NCBI GenBank assembly: GCA_021464415.1
Contig: CM038469.1
Coordinates: 58,397,702-58,461,701, forward strand
Reading direction: 5' to 3'
Length of the DNA stretch: 64,000 nucleotides
Origin: Lonicera japonica
Lineage: Eukaryota > Streptophyta > Magnoliopsida > Dipsacales > Caprifoliaceae
Within the stretch, counting starts at the first letter, position 1. Every line of letters begins with the position of its first letter. The notes below the pieces were generated by a model. That model saw only the letters and a program-made list of their open reading frames with translations. It ran no database searches and was not told the origin of the DNA. Below are positions 46,301 through 58,960 of the stretch, piece after piece. Position numbers and translations under genes: made by a program.

Positions 46301-48798
46301 CTTTTTGCTTCAGTGGAATGCAATGGGTTTTGGCAAAATAAAACACTTAAAAATAAATTTGATTCAAAAGACTTTTAATTTTAATTTCAATGCTCAAACG
46401 CCACCTATATTTTGAATTAAATCATATAAAAAAATTACCTTAAGTCCTAAATTATGTAACATGCATCCGGTAACTTTGGCGAGCTTTCGTTGATGTTGTA
46501 TCTTCAAATATTTAATTTGATTCAAACAATTACAATGGAAAAAGTGTTTTTGACATCGGAATCAAACCAATTAAAAAAATAAACCTAACAAGATCAATTT
46601 AATGTTATGAGAGTTTGTACATTAACTGTAATATCCCCGTTAAAAATAAGATTAATTTAATAAAAACTAAAAAGATTGTTTAAGTCTATTTTGTTTTACA
46701 AATAGAGGTTACACAACATAAATTTGGATCTGGAGCTCCAACCAAGAAAAGGGAAAGGAAAGACTTGACATCATGAAAATTCATAGTGTATAATAAATAT
46801 CATAAACTTTATATATGCAAAATTCATAATTTCAGTATAAAAGGTAAATCTTATTCAACTAATTATTAAAATTAAAATATATTACTGTTCAAATAAGAAA
46901 CCAAAAATCCAATGTTACAATTTTTTAAACTAGAGATAGGAAATCACGGGGGTGATAATAAAATCACCCTTAAATTATAGCATCACCACCATATGTATTG
47001 TCATTTAAACATAATGCACAATCATCCAAATTTGGTTAAATAATAAATAGATGGGACATATTGATTTTGAATTATAAAAGAGATTTACTATTAGCCAATT
47101 ATTTCTCCCGGTGGACCCTTAAATTTATCTTTTGCTTAATTAGAAGAGAAAAAAAATAACCATGTATTTCTTCTTTTCTTTTACTCCCAACACGTTAAAG
47201 TGTTTTCAAAGAAAATGAAATGTTACGGAATCACAAAAAACCCAAGTCGAGTGGCATCCACTCTGACTTCCTTTTAAAACAAAGCTATCAAAAGAAAAGA
47301 AAATAAAAAATATAATTTACTTTTTGGTCAATATTATGTGAAGTACAAAATAAATAAAGCTGCATTTGAATTACAAAAGTGTGTGAGATTTTTTTATCAT
47401 GTTCGAATGAAATTAAATAATCCTAATTAACTCTCTAATCAAACACGTCAAACACAACTAAAGATAGCTAGACCAAACAAAAATAAAGAATAATAAATGC
47501 TCCCCTAGGATATATATGAGAAATAACAAAAAAAATAAAACTTAACTTTTAATTTAAGATGCCGAAAAAACCCAAAAGTTAATAACATAAATTACTTAAA
47601 TATGCTTGTATAAAAATATCAATTCATTTAAAATTCACTGTTTTCTTTACTTCATCTATCAAAATTTAAAATTACTATTTTTTTCTTTCCAAATTAAAAG
47701 TAAATTCATATTTGTTCCAATTAATTTTCTTCTTAATTATATTAGATATATAAAGTTTATAAAGAAAAAAAATGGTAAAAAATTTAAGGAGAGAGAGTAA
47801 AAAAAAGGGAGAAGGGAGTAATGTGAGTGGGCCCATTCTTAATATTTTCATATTTTAGTTCTAAACAAAAGGTAAAAGTAGCCGAAATAAGTTGCAACCG
47901 TTAGATGTGTTTCAAGTCATTTTACACCATTATATTTTAAAAACATTGGTCATATCATCTACAATGGTTTATACTTCAATTCATACTATAGCTAATTATA
48001 TATAGATATAGGTATATATATTATATCACCTTTTAAATAAATGAGCTTTACATTCAGTTTGGATTGAAGATGAATGATGAAAAGGAAATAGTTAATTAGG
48101 AAGGGAAGGAATTGAATGGAATGGAATATAATGGAAATGAATGAGTTAATTTATTGTGAAAAACTGGTCCAATATAGTAAAAACTTAAAAAAAATGAAAA
48201 AAAAAAGGGGGGGAAACCTAAATTATAGTATCCACATTGTTCACGTTACAGTTTATTGTCCCTTGAATTCTCCACTCCTCCTCACTAATACCTATGGAAA
48301 ACATTAAAGTTTTTCATTATATTTTTCTACCATATGTTAAATTTTTTGATCAGTATAATATATATGTTTCCTTTTTAACTTTTTATTTTTTTTCTTGGTT
48401 TATTAAGGTTGATTAAATTGGTATGGATTCGAATACTATGGTAATATGGTTTAGGTTTGAATATTGCTGCCAATAACCCATCTTGATTGGGATCTATAAT
48501 AACTATATAAGTGCTAGCTGAGCCTCGTGGCATGTCTAGTCTTTAGACTAAGATGTCTCCCCTCAGCTAAACTTTTTGTAAAAAAAATAAATTTCCTTTT
48601 TCCTTTTCATGATTTATTGCCTATATAAATCACTTTTACAAGATTATTATCGTTAAATTGCTTGATATTTGAGATACATATCAGATGCAACCCATAAAAA
48701 ACATAGAAAATATGAAAACTTGTTTACATTTGGAGTGTATTAATTAAATTTTAACAACTTGATTGTTTTACATTTTCCATATTTAATTTTTAAGTGTT
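43352..48798. other. gene-poor AT-rich region
   Basis: No intact gene. It starts with the GT92 promoter side, then a decayed hAT-like repeat ending CATACACACCCCTG (to 43942), repeated GGATA-TCC-AAT words near 44180-44340, a (TA)n microsatellite near 44452-44476, and a TIR element at 44487-45099. A short GC-richer island with coding-like wording on the minus strand lies at 45690-45880 (see findings). From 46.4 to 48.8 kb I see only low-complexity AT-rich sequence. Confidence 0.45.
44487..45099. mobile_element. hAT-like non-autonomous element
   Basis: Ends TAGGCCTAGCAATAAG and TAAATTGTCGGGCCTA are short inverted repeats. The flanking 8-mers GTTTAAAT and ATTGAAAT agree at 6 of 8 positions, fitting an aged hAT target duplication. 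Many CACGACCCG / CGGGTCA words inside are typical of a widespread plant repeat. Confidence 0.5.
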
Positions 48799-50817
48799 TT
48801 GTTTTTTTGGCAAAGCAATATGTTTAATGCTAGTCAAAGTAATAGCCCGACTCTTATTACAGTGGATAATGTTACACTTGACCCTCCTAGCATCAACAAT
48901 GGAAACAAAGATGTTGGTGCTAGTAATCATTTGAAAAAACAGTCAAAGAAACTTACCTCTAAAGTGTGGAAATATTTTGATAGGGAAGTTCATCCCGACA
49001 ACGTCGTTAAAACCGTATTTTGCAAACATTGCAAACTTAAGTTTAATACTATAAGTGGAATGGGGACAACTCATTTACTTAATCACTTTGCTGCTTGTAA
49101 ACGTAAGCCCAATAGTGGTGATGACATTAAACAAAAACTTATGGGTCCGGTTAAATCAATAGATGATTTTATTCCAAAGTTTGATAACCATAAATTTGTC
49201 CTTGGCATGGATAAAGCTCTCTTTGCACAAATGATTACTAAGCATGATTATTCTTTTCTTATGGCTGAGCATTAATATTTCTGGTACTAGCTTTCGTATG
49301 GTATGTTTACATATAAGTTTTTAATAAACATGGTGAAAAATGATTTGATAAAAAGTTTTAATAATGAGAAAGAGAAACTTTACAAAAACATTTCATCAAT
49401 AGTTGGTCTTACTATTGATATATGGAGTCTTAAGCATTAAGGAACTGTGTATTGTTGTTTAACTTGTCACTACAAAAATGACCAATGGAATTTATATAAG
49501 AAGATAATTGGTTTTTGTTAGATTAAATGTCCTCATGACGCTGTGAATATAGCCAAATAGATAAAGACTCGTACTTTATAATGGAACATTAATAAGAAGA
49601 AACGTATGACCGTTGTAGTAGATGATGCTAGTCGTAATGGACCCATGATTAACCATATTAAATCGTGGTTGCATTATATGAAAGCATTTATTTCAAATGG
49701 TGAAATGTTTAATACTCGGTGCACTGCACACATCCTTAATTTGATTGTGAAATATTGGTTGAAAGTGATTGATATTTTTCTTGAAAAAAATCGAAATAGT
49801 GTTAAGCATATAAGTTCCTCACTTCAAATACATTAAATATGGAAGGTTGATTTAAAGCAGACACAATTGAATTATAAGAGGAATATATAATTAAATTGTT
49901 AAACTAGATGGAATACTATTTATCTTATGTTTTAGGATGCTATAGAAATGAAAATGACTTTTGAGCATTAAGCAGAATTGGATCAAGATTACCAACGGCT
50001 TCTACTTGATCAAGATTGGAACGGGGTGAGAAGATTTGTGCATGTTTGAAAGTTTTTTACGATATGACAAATCATATTTCAGAAATGAAATATCTGCAAA
50101 TTATTATTTTAATGATGTGTATCATATTAATTTTTAATTGATGCAGTGGAAACAAAGTAATGCTGATTAAATAAGCTTAATGTCCTTGAAAATGCAAGAA
50201 AAGTTTGACAAATATTTGATTGAATGTAGTTTAGGGTTGACATTTGGACTCGTGCTTGACCCTCGATATAAAATATAGTTTGTTTAATTTGCTTGTCGAG
50301 AGATATATGGTTCTCTTGCAGAGAGTTACGTACGTATAGTTCAAGCTATATTAATTATATGAGTTGTTTTATGAGTATAAGAGCTCTAGCCATGAGTCTT
50401 CACGTGTTGGTGTTGTTGTTGGCAATAGTTTTAAACAATCTTCCTATGAAAAAGGATAATAATGTTGAAAATCTTAGCCAACCCATATATGCATTTACAA
50501 GAGGATTTAAAAAGTACATTTGGGAGCGCTCTACCACTTCATTTGCAGTGCAAAAGTTAGAATTTAAGCAATACTTATAAAATACCTTTTCCCTTTAGAT
50601 TAAAATAATGAGCATTTGATATATTACACTGGTGACAATTTAATGGTCCAGAGTTTCCAATACTTACAAAGATTGCTCGTGATATTTTGGCTATTCCAAT
50701 AACCATTATTGTGTTGGAATCTACTTTTAATTGGGCGCGTAGAATTGTAGATGCACCTGTTCTTCTTTGGCTTCCGAGACGGCAGACTATTGTTTGCCTG
50801 AAATATTGGTTGCTTTA
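48799..50817 (+). pseudogene. hAT transposase pseudogene (BED finger and dimerisation domain)
   Basis: An open part, 48799-49275 (158 codons), encodes a BED-type zinc finger, SKVWKYFDREV to FCKHCKLKF and HLLNHFAACKR, followed by a plant hAT linker (LGMDKALFAQMITKHDYSFL). After it the RNase-H-like transposase core is recognisable only in pieces split by stops and shifts: MTVVVDDASRNGPM and TRCTAHILNLIVKYWLK at 49606-49836, TRWNTIYLML near 49900, and FGLVLDPRY near 50250. The C-terminal dimerisation region ILTKIARDILAIPITIIVLE to RRQTIVCLKYW lies at 50655-50817. The order matches RICESLEEPER/DAYSLEEPER-type hAT proteins. At least eight in-frame stops make it non-functional. Terminal inverted repeats were not located with confidence; CCATCCCTA at 52205-52213 could be one end. 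Confidence 0.88.
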
Positions 50818-52079
50818 AGTCATTAATGAACTAAATAAGTCAATTAAACTTATGATTGTACTTCTAAACGTAATATAAACAAAAGTGAGTACCAACCCCT
50901 TTTATTTTATTTCAAATATCATATTTTATGAAATCTAAAGGTTTATAGAGACAAGGAATGACATGCTGAAATATACAAATAAGTTATTAACTTGTTTCAT
51001 TTCCTTATATTTCTTGTAGTTAAATCCATGGTAAAAGAACAATTTTACATACAATTTTATCAGTTTTTTCCCCGCTATTGAGTGTAGTTGATTAAGGTTA
51101 TTGATGCTAGATATAATATGGCTTTGATGGATAAATACTAACGGCAGCAAACTCTTAAGCTTTAACAGTTTTTTTGTGATATTTTTTTAGTTTACGAGAC
51201 ATTTATTCCTTTTATGAACCAAGAGAATCTATATATGGTTTTAGGCATATGAATTATATTTTTCTAAGCGAATGTTGCCTTACCTAGCTTAAATTTTTTA
51301 TTTTTTATTTATTTATGGTGATATTGTGCTTTTTTGGATCAATTTTTTTGAGATATTATTATCTATATCATGCGAAATGGTCAATTTTGTAGATTGTCCA
51401 TGGAGTAAACTAAAATTATATTTCTTCTTGCATCATTTTAATATCTTTCACATATCTATTAATAATCATTTTTTGTAGTTTTATTTGTTATATATACAAC
51501 GTTGAGTTTTTTAGCATGAAACTTTTGAGCTATATCAAATTTAAACGGTAATTATTTTTAACTTTGATTTTCATTTGAATTTATATGATTATATTATAAC
51601 TTTAAGATAAATCTTATTTGGTTATAGAATATAAATAAAATAAATTCATTCAAGTGTGCTAAGTAACTATATTATATTCAATTGATTGACATTCTCGATC
51701 CCTAGGCAAATCCTTCAAATCTTCACGGTAGTAAGTGTTCCTTATCATATCCAAGGCATATTTAAGATATAAAATGTTAGTATTTGTTTTAAAACGTTTT
51801 GTAATGCTTCATTTGGCTTCTTAAGACTTATAAAATATTTTGTTTTCATTAAAAAATTATGTAGTAATTTTTTTTAAGTTGAACTCATTTTCAAAATTAA
51901 CAAAATATTAGGCCGTAAGTCTATATTTAAAAAGGAGAATGAATATGATATTATCTGAATTCGATAAATCCAAAAGGATAAAGATACGAATAAGTTGAAT
52001 GAGGTATTCAAAATAATACAGGTAATGATTTGTATAGTAAATTTAAAAAATGATAGGATAATGGGTAGTATGATATTTG
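50818..52079. other. AT-rich DNA downstream of the hAT pseudogene
   Basis: No gene seen. It may be the non-coding tail of the hAT element. Confidence 0.4.
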
Positions 52080-52499
52080 ATCCATTTACACCTCTTAATA
52101 CAATACTATACGTCATCGGTGCAATACAATTACTAATCTGTATTGTACCATTACCAAATTTTGGTACAAATCGGTAATGGTATAGTATTTTTTTGTACAA
52201 AATTCCATCCCTAATGAGAATAAGACATTACATAACGCCTGTACGTAATAGTACAGGGAAGGTGTATGGAAACTACTAGGAAGCACAAACACATCTTAAA
52301 AGTTGAAGCGTTTGTGTTAGATACCGACATTTTACACACACTCATCGAACATGCGTCCGACATCTCTTTTACATTCTATTGTTTAAATATATAAATTTCT
52401 TTTACGGCACGTGTGCGACACTTCTTGAACATTATAAAATAAGTCATTTACTTTTATTATATGCAGGACCTTTTATATATAATTAAATAAAAAATCTAA

Positions 52500-52792
52500 G
52501 AGCCCGTTTGATTGTCATCCAATTCATGAATTAAACAATTTAAAATTGTTTCATTTGTAAATTATCTAATTTGGGTGTTTGGTTGCAGAAATGAACTAAT
52601 ATATAAAGTCATAAACTTAAGTTAGTACCTAAGACATTAAATAAGAAAGCGTAGAAATACAATTGAAATTACATAACTTATAATAGTCATACAAGTTCTT
52701 GTGAAAAAAATCACATTAATTTTTTTATTAAAATGAAATAATTGATAATTTCTTAATTTATAACGAGATAATTTACTCAACCAAACGAAGCC
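52500..52792. mobile_element. Harbinger-like MITE with TAA duplication
   Basis: The 293-bp element has ends GAGCCCGTTTGATTG and CTCAACCAAACGAAGCC and is flanked by TAA on both sides. The matching place in the second direct-repeat copy (about 55158) reads TTCTAAAAAAA with a single TAA, an empty site that proves the insertion and the 3-bp duplication. Confidence 0.88.
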
Positions 52793-52900
52793 TAAAAAAA
52801 CGTTTATAATATTTGAAAGTAAATTAGAGATAACTGAAGTGCGAGGAGTAGAATAAAAATCTCAATAATTTATATAATATATAGATATGATTAAATACAT

Positions 52901-52912
<12 letters not shown>

Positions 52913-52940
<28 letters not shown>

Positions 52941-53216
52941 TACACAACTAAAAGAAAGCAGAGAAACAAAAAACCCTAGGAAAGTTTACTTCCATGCTAT
53001 CAACCTCAAACAAACCCTTCACAACAGAAGGGATGTGATGGAACACTTCCAACTTTTCCATTTGATTAACCTTCAATCCAGTCGTTGCATTAGCACACCT
53101 ATTTCCCTTTCTGGGGGTGTGGTTGACAGAAAAACTTTAGACCAGTTATAATAGTCTTGCAATATTTGATTAACATCTTCAATGGTCAGTTCCTTTCAGT
53201 AAGTCCATAGTCAGTT
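52913..53216 (-). pseudogene. 5'-truncated LINE: RNase H tail
   Basis: On the minus strand two overlapping frames read EDVNQILQDYYNWSKVFLST and, after a frameshift near 53110, KGNRCANATTGLKVNQMEKL then PSVVKGLFEVDSMEVNFPRV. This is the C-terminal end of the RNase H domain of plant non-LTR retrotransposons (YREGNRCADALA..V.FPR). The 3' end, at the left on this strand, runs into a (TA)n tail. The insertion is flanked by imperfect direct repeats CATTTTATTAATATA (52898-52912) and CATTTTACTAATATA (53217-53231), as target-primed reverse transcription leaves, and the second direct-repeat copy has a single CATTTTACTAATATA there. Confidence 0.72.
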
Positions 53217-53310
53217 CATTTTACTAATATAAGTTAGTTTTTAATACTTTGGTTACATATTTTGTATTTCATCTAATAAATATTTATTTTCCATGAAAAA
53301 TGTAATATAT

Positions 53311-54759
53311 ATATATTTATTGACGTATTCTTGACACGCCCGTAACCTTATATTTTATGTAAATATATCCATATTATATCATATAAACTCTCATGCTTCA
53401 TTAGTAGAAATTCTTTAAAAATAAATTAAAAAAAATAATAGGATAGTTGATAGTATAATATCTGTGGATACCTCATTTTGCGACCCTTGGAAGGAAGTAC
53501 TATCCACTATCTGAAATAATCAAGAATAGAGTCAGAAGAACGCCGAAATTCTATATTGGCCTCGAACAACACCAAAGAGGGGGCATACCTGGACTCTTAT
53601 AGCCAATAAGTCATACTTAAGTTCGAAGATCAAAATCCAAGAAAAATGAGTCAAGAAGCCACAGTGCACAGACAGACCGATCGGGCTTTTGTTTGACCGA
53701 TCGGACTTTGGCATCCACGAGTCGATTTTCACAGCTCACTGATCGATTTTTGTGCATCATGAATCGATCTTATTAATGACCCATCGATCATTGTGCCAAA
53801 CGGATCGGTTTTATTAGCCACCTGATCGGTCTTCGACATAATCAGTACGATCTCTGGCTATATCAGCCAGAATGAGCAACAGAACAGGGGGAGCCTCCGA
53901 ATGGTGGCAAAAGCTCAAAAAAAAAAGAGAGACCCCAAGACAGCAAATACTCAAAAATAGATAAATGGAAATTAGATCTAAAGATCGAAACACGTTGTAA
54001 AAGCGATATATTCAAAATTATTAGACTAGTTTGTAATACTTTACAATATTAATCGAAACAAAAGCATTGTCTTTGGAATTACGGTACTGTTCTAATCATT
54101 TTTTTATCTATTTAAATGTTTTCCCATACATGTATATAAACTGTATTGCTAAAAATATTGTATATAATACCTACACACTATTTGTACATGTTAATAATCT
54201 AAAATTGGACAAACAATTTGTATGACATGTAAATATGATTATAGACTTAGAATACATTTTAAATACATTTAAAAATCTCAAATTTGGTCTTAAACAACCC
54301 TTGCATGGTCCCTTGCACTAAACTTAAGAAGTTAGTACACTATTATAAGAGAACCGATTGTTCTTTGGTGTTGACCGATCAATTTTCTAGCTATTTTTGC
54401 CAAATTGCTTTGTAAACCGCACTGTCACTTCAACATGTTAATAAAATTGATATATATGCATATTTAAGCCAAAAACAGTAGGAACGAGATAAAGTTATAA
54501 AAAACAAGCATGTCCATTTAAAATCCGAAAGGATAACACGAATGCCTGACACTTTCTTGCGACGTAACATAGTTTCTAAACCCAATCTGATTCCGCAGAC
54601 CGCGTTGTACTCCAAAAAGGTACAAAAACACACTTTTGTCCGTTTTTTCGAAAAACAAACTGACGACTCTAAAACTGTTTCAAAACTGCGCCGTGCGCCA
54701 AACAGCGTCGGGGGGTCCTGTCAGGATTCTCACAATATCCGCCATGTATCTAATCTGTT
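53311..54759. other. spacer between the direct repeats
   Basis: This holds a block related to 62385-62520 (ACACGCCCGTAA, CATATTATATCATAT, AAATTCTTTAAAAATAAA), then the 53675-53855 minisatellite and AT-rich filler. A GC-richer piece at 54540-54760 holds an 86-codon frame that matches nothing I know. Confidence 0.4.
53675..53855. repeat. degenerate 21-23 bp minisatellite centred on (A/C)GATCG
   Basis: About eight units, each starting with TCGATC, TCGGTT or TCGATT words: CCGATCGGGCTTTTGTTTGA, CCGATCGGACTTTGGCATCC, TCGATTTTTGTGCATCATGA, TCGATCATTGTGCCAAACGG, TCGGTTTTATTAGCCACCTG, TCGGTCTTCGACATAATCAG. The spacing of the TCG anchors is regular although the rest of the units is strongly diverged. 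Confidence 0.7.
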
Positions 54760-55350
54760 TACGCCCCTTGGTACGATAGCATACACAATCAGTACAATAT
54801 AATTACCAATACCAAATTTCGGTATAAATTGGTAATGGTACGGTATTTTTTTTACAAAATTCCACCACTAATAAAGATAAAACATTGTGTGGCGCCTGTA
54901 TATAGTACATGGAATGTATAGAAAACTATTAGGAAGCATAAACACGTCTTATAAGTTGAAATGCCCATGTCAGACACTAACACTTTACACATACTCATTA
55001 AATACGTGTCCGACACCTCTTTCATATTCCATTGTTTACATATATAAATTTCTTTTTAGGGCATGTGTTTGACACTTTTAAAATACTTTGAAATAAGTCA
55101 TTTACTTTTATTATATTGAAATATCCTTTTATATATAAATAAAATAAAAATTCTAAAAAAATGCTTGTAATAATTGAAAGTGAATTAGAGATAACATATG
55201 TGCGATGAGTAGAATATTTTTTTTAATAATTTATATAATTTTTATACATAATTGCATACATTTTACTAATATAAGTTAGTTTTTATTACTTTGGTTACAT
55301 ATTTTGCATTTCATCTAATAAATATTTACTTTCCATAAAAAATATATAAT
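54760..55350. repeat. direct repeat copy B (without insertions)
   Basis: Counterpart of 52080-53310. It lacks both the 293-bp MITE and the LINE tail, so it preserves the ancestral arrangement. Confidence 0.7.
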
Positions 55351-55354
55351 ATAT

Positions 55355-58300
55355 ATATATAATTATATTGTTAATAAAGTGTGAGTAGTGTTTTTGGCGT
55401 GCCAGTTTAATTACTAAAATACCCCTATATACTAAAAAAACAAGTAAAATACAACATAAGGAGTTGAACCAATGACTTTACATATAATACAACTACACAT
55501 TATCACTTGATCAAACACAACATTTGGTTATAAAGGTGTTAGCACTTGATCAAAACCTTTCATTGATGTCCCTATACAATTGTTAGAATGCCCTACCCAT
55601 TCTCTTTCCCTCTTTACAATTTAGTAAATTTCCTTAAGTGATGTTTGTTGCATTCTCGAGTTTCTCCATATTACTCTAACGAATTTCACCCTTTATTGAT
55701 CTACATGATTTATCAAATACTTTTGCTCTACTTTTGAAGGCATGTGTGATACAATATTTTTTCCCCTTTAAAGTACATAGTCTCTACTTTTGAAGGCATG
55801 TGTGAGATCTGTACCATATAATATTTTTTTCATTTGAAGTACATAGTCTTATAATCTATATTATTAATAAAGCGTAAGGATTCTATACTACTAATAAAGC
55901 GTAAGTAAGGTTTTTGGTGTGTTAACTGAATTACCCAAATATCCCTTTATATTAAGAAAAATAAATAAAACTTTATTACGAGATTTGAACTTATAACGTC
56001 ACACTAAAAAATAACTTTAACTTACCTCTTGAACGAATACAACAATTTATCATAAAAGTGTCACCACTTAACCAAACCCTTTTTTAGTATCTATATTCAA
56101 TTATTAAAGTGTCATCCCCATTATATGTCCTTATTTCATTTTAAGGATAATTTGGTAAATTATTTTTCTTTAAACCATACTCTTACATATCATATAATTA
56201 CAACGCGTTAGGTCGGATTAATTTGCATCGAAACAAATTCGAGTCTAAGTAGGGGTGGCAATTCATGCTTTTTTTGTCATGTTCGGGCCTGATATAACAT
56301 AACATGATGTTCTGTTATTTTTACGAAATACAAACACAACTTACCGACTACATAACATGAGCGACATACACGATTGCAAGTTTTGGGTTTACATGTCATA
56401 ACACAGATATAAGTGTTAATTTTCTCTAATTAAACATGATAATACCCAATTAACATGATAAAACACGATTGACATAAAGTGAAGTCCTAATAAATCCATT
56501 ATAACACCAGTAAAAATGTTGTTTTAGCAAATTTAGACACAATAAATCATAATTTACATGACAAGACACGATTAACACGGTATATACATATCTCCAATTT
56601 TGTTTCAAAATATGGATACATAGACGACTTCATGTTAAACATTATAAATACGAATTATAATTCTTTAGTTAATTTCATTTCGTTTCATTTTGTTTCATGT
56701 TCTTTCATCATGCCCTTTCTAAAATAGCCACCCTAGGTTTAAGCATAGTTAATTGAGAGCTTCTAATTTCCAATATAATTCTCGCATCGGTCAAGCCAGG
56801 AAAAGGACATAGTAGACTTGCCCATTCCTGGCGCTACTAATAACTAAAAAAAGGGGTTCAAATTTAATTTTCTTTTTAATCAAAATTTAATAATAGCAAT
56901 CAAATCAATGATAATTATATAATTTTTAATTAATAAAAAACTTATGTTTAAAAATCTATTTATATATCTATACTATTAATAAAACGGGAGTAATGTTTTT
57001 TGTGTGACAATTTAATTACTAAAATACCCTTATATACTAAGAAAATAAGTAAAATACAACACAAGAATTTGAACATGTGACTTTACATATAAAACAATTA
57101 CACATTACCATTTGGTCAAACACAACAGTTGGTTATAAAGATGTTTCCACTTGAGCAAAGCCTTTCTTTGGTTTTCTTATACAATTGTTAGAATGCCCTA
57201 TCCATTCTTTTTATTCTTTTCAATTTAGTAAATTTTCTTAAATAGTGTTTGTTGCATTCTTGAATTTCCCCACGTTACTCTCACGAATTTCACCATTTAT
57301 CTCTCTATATGATTTATCAAGTACTTTTGCTAAAAGGAAAAACTATTTTTGTTGTACTTCTAAAGGTATGTGTGAGATCTAATAGTACTACGTAATATTT
57401 GTTTCCCCTTTTATGCACATAGTCTTATAATATCTTATAATTACAATGGGTCAAAGTGGATCAATATAGATAGGAGCATATTCGAGTCAGACTAGGAGTA
57501 GCAATTTGTATTTTTCGATATGTTTAGCCTCACACAACACAACATAAAGTTGTGTTATTTTTATAGAATATGACCCATTGAATACATAATAAAATGTTAC
57601 GGAACATTTGGTAATTGATAACATTTTAGGTATTCATACATGTATGTGAAATATGAAGAGATGTTTTTTCTTCATTGGATATATATGTTATTTACACAAT
57701 TTATTTCTTCAATCTACTACATTGAGTAGATTAATGCTAAATTCTTTTAAGATTTATACAAAGATTAGTCTTTTATTTTTTAATTTTTTTCACAAACGTA
57801 GGGTGTTACCATTTAGGTTAACACCTTCTTTAATTTGGTGTCTCTATTCAATTATTATAATGTCCTTACCATTTTCTTTCCATTTTTCCTATTTCATATC
57901 AAAAGTAATTTATTCCATCATTGCATACACGTACAGTGCGCTTTGGAGGCTAATTATTAATTAAAAGCGTGGAAGATTTTTTATGTCAATCGAATTACAA
58001 AAATGCCGTTACTGGGCCTTATGTGCTAAGAAAAATAAATAAATTAAGAGATTCAAACGCAAGACCTTACATATAAAATGAACTCCACTTTACATAGTTA
58101 TCTATGCAATTAATTAAGCGCGAAAAAGTTTTTTTTTTAATTAAATTACTAAAGTATATGTGTTAGAGAATAAAAAAATAATAATTAAGGGATTCAACCC
58201 CATGACTTTACAAATAAAATGTGTTTTACTTTACCACTTAATTAAACACAATAATATCTAACAAAAGTGTTGCAACTTGATGAAACCAAAGAAGGATTTT

Positions 58301-58960
58301 TTTTTCCAATTGAAGTACTAAAATACCCATATATGCTACGAGAATAAAGAAAAATCAATTAAGGCATTCAAACCCAAGACCTTACAAATAAAATGTACTT
58401 TACTTCACCATTTAAGTAAACACAATAATATTTACAAAAGTACTATAACTTGACCAAATCCATTTCTTTAGCATCTCTATGCAAATACTAAAATGTCTTT
58501 CTTATTCTTTTTCCCTTTTTCTTATCAATAATAATTTAATCAATTGCCCCATGTTCAAATACTAAAATGTCCCCCTTATTATTTTTCCTTCTTTTTTATC
58601 AATAATAATTTAATAAATTTCCTCATGTTACTTTTACTACATTTTGATGCTTCTCCAAAGTAATTCCACGAACTCTCCCATTTTTCTCTCTACACCATTT
58701 ATCAACTACTTTTGTTTTTTTAAAAAATTAATACATTACTTTTGTTGTACTTTTTAAAGCATGTATGAGATCTAATAATATTTTTTCAACTATACTAGAG
58801 TTCATCACACACGCATCACACGGGTTAAAGATAATTCGAATGAGACAAATTCGAGTTCAAGTATGGGTGAAAATTCGTGCTTTTAGGTCATGTTTGGCCC
58901 TGACAATACATTAAACGACAAAGAAAAATAAAGCAAATCACGAAGTCGTGTTATTTTTAC
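55355..58960 (+). repeat. cluster of Helitron-like repeat units
   Basis: Module A (TCTATACTATTAATAAAGCG-type start, then TTAATTACTAAAATACCC, TAAAATACAACA, a GATTTGAAC-CATGACTTTACATATAAAA block and CACTTGATCAAA) occurs in whole or part at about 55370, 55885, 56968, 57965, 58130 and 58295. Module B (ACAAATTCGAGT-AAGTA-GGGTG-CAATTC, then CATGTT-GG-CTGA and GTGTTATTTTTA) occurs at about 56225, 57455 and 58840. Starts with TC and a conserved block ending GGAGGCTAAT (57953) or TGAGGCTAGT (59710) suggest non-autonomous Helitrons, tandem or nested. No protein is encoded. Confidence 0.65.

Larger units (their letters stand above)
52080..53310. repeat. direct repeat copy A (with two insertions)
   Basis: Sequence shared with 54760-55350 in the same orientation. 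Shared blocks include GGTAATGGTA-GGTATTTTTTT, TTAGGAAGCA-AAACAC-TCTTA, TTTATATATAA-TAAATAAAAA and TACTTTGGTTACATATTTTG. Copy A is longer because it took up a 293-bp MITE and a LINE tail. The pair could be LTRs of a decayed element of about 3 kb or a plain segmental duplication; no primer-binding site or gag-pol was seen. Confidence 0.7.

Noticed and set aside
55355..58960. A CRISPR-like or satellite array
   Set aside because: Units are long, diverged and irregularly spaced, and the host is a plant; Helitron-like repeats explain them better.
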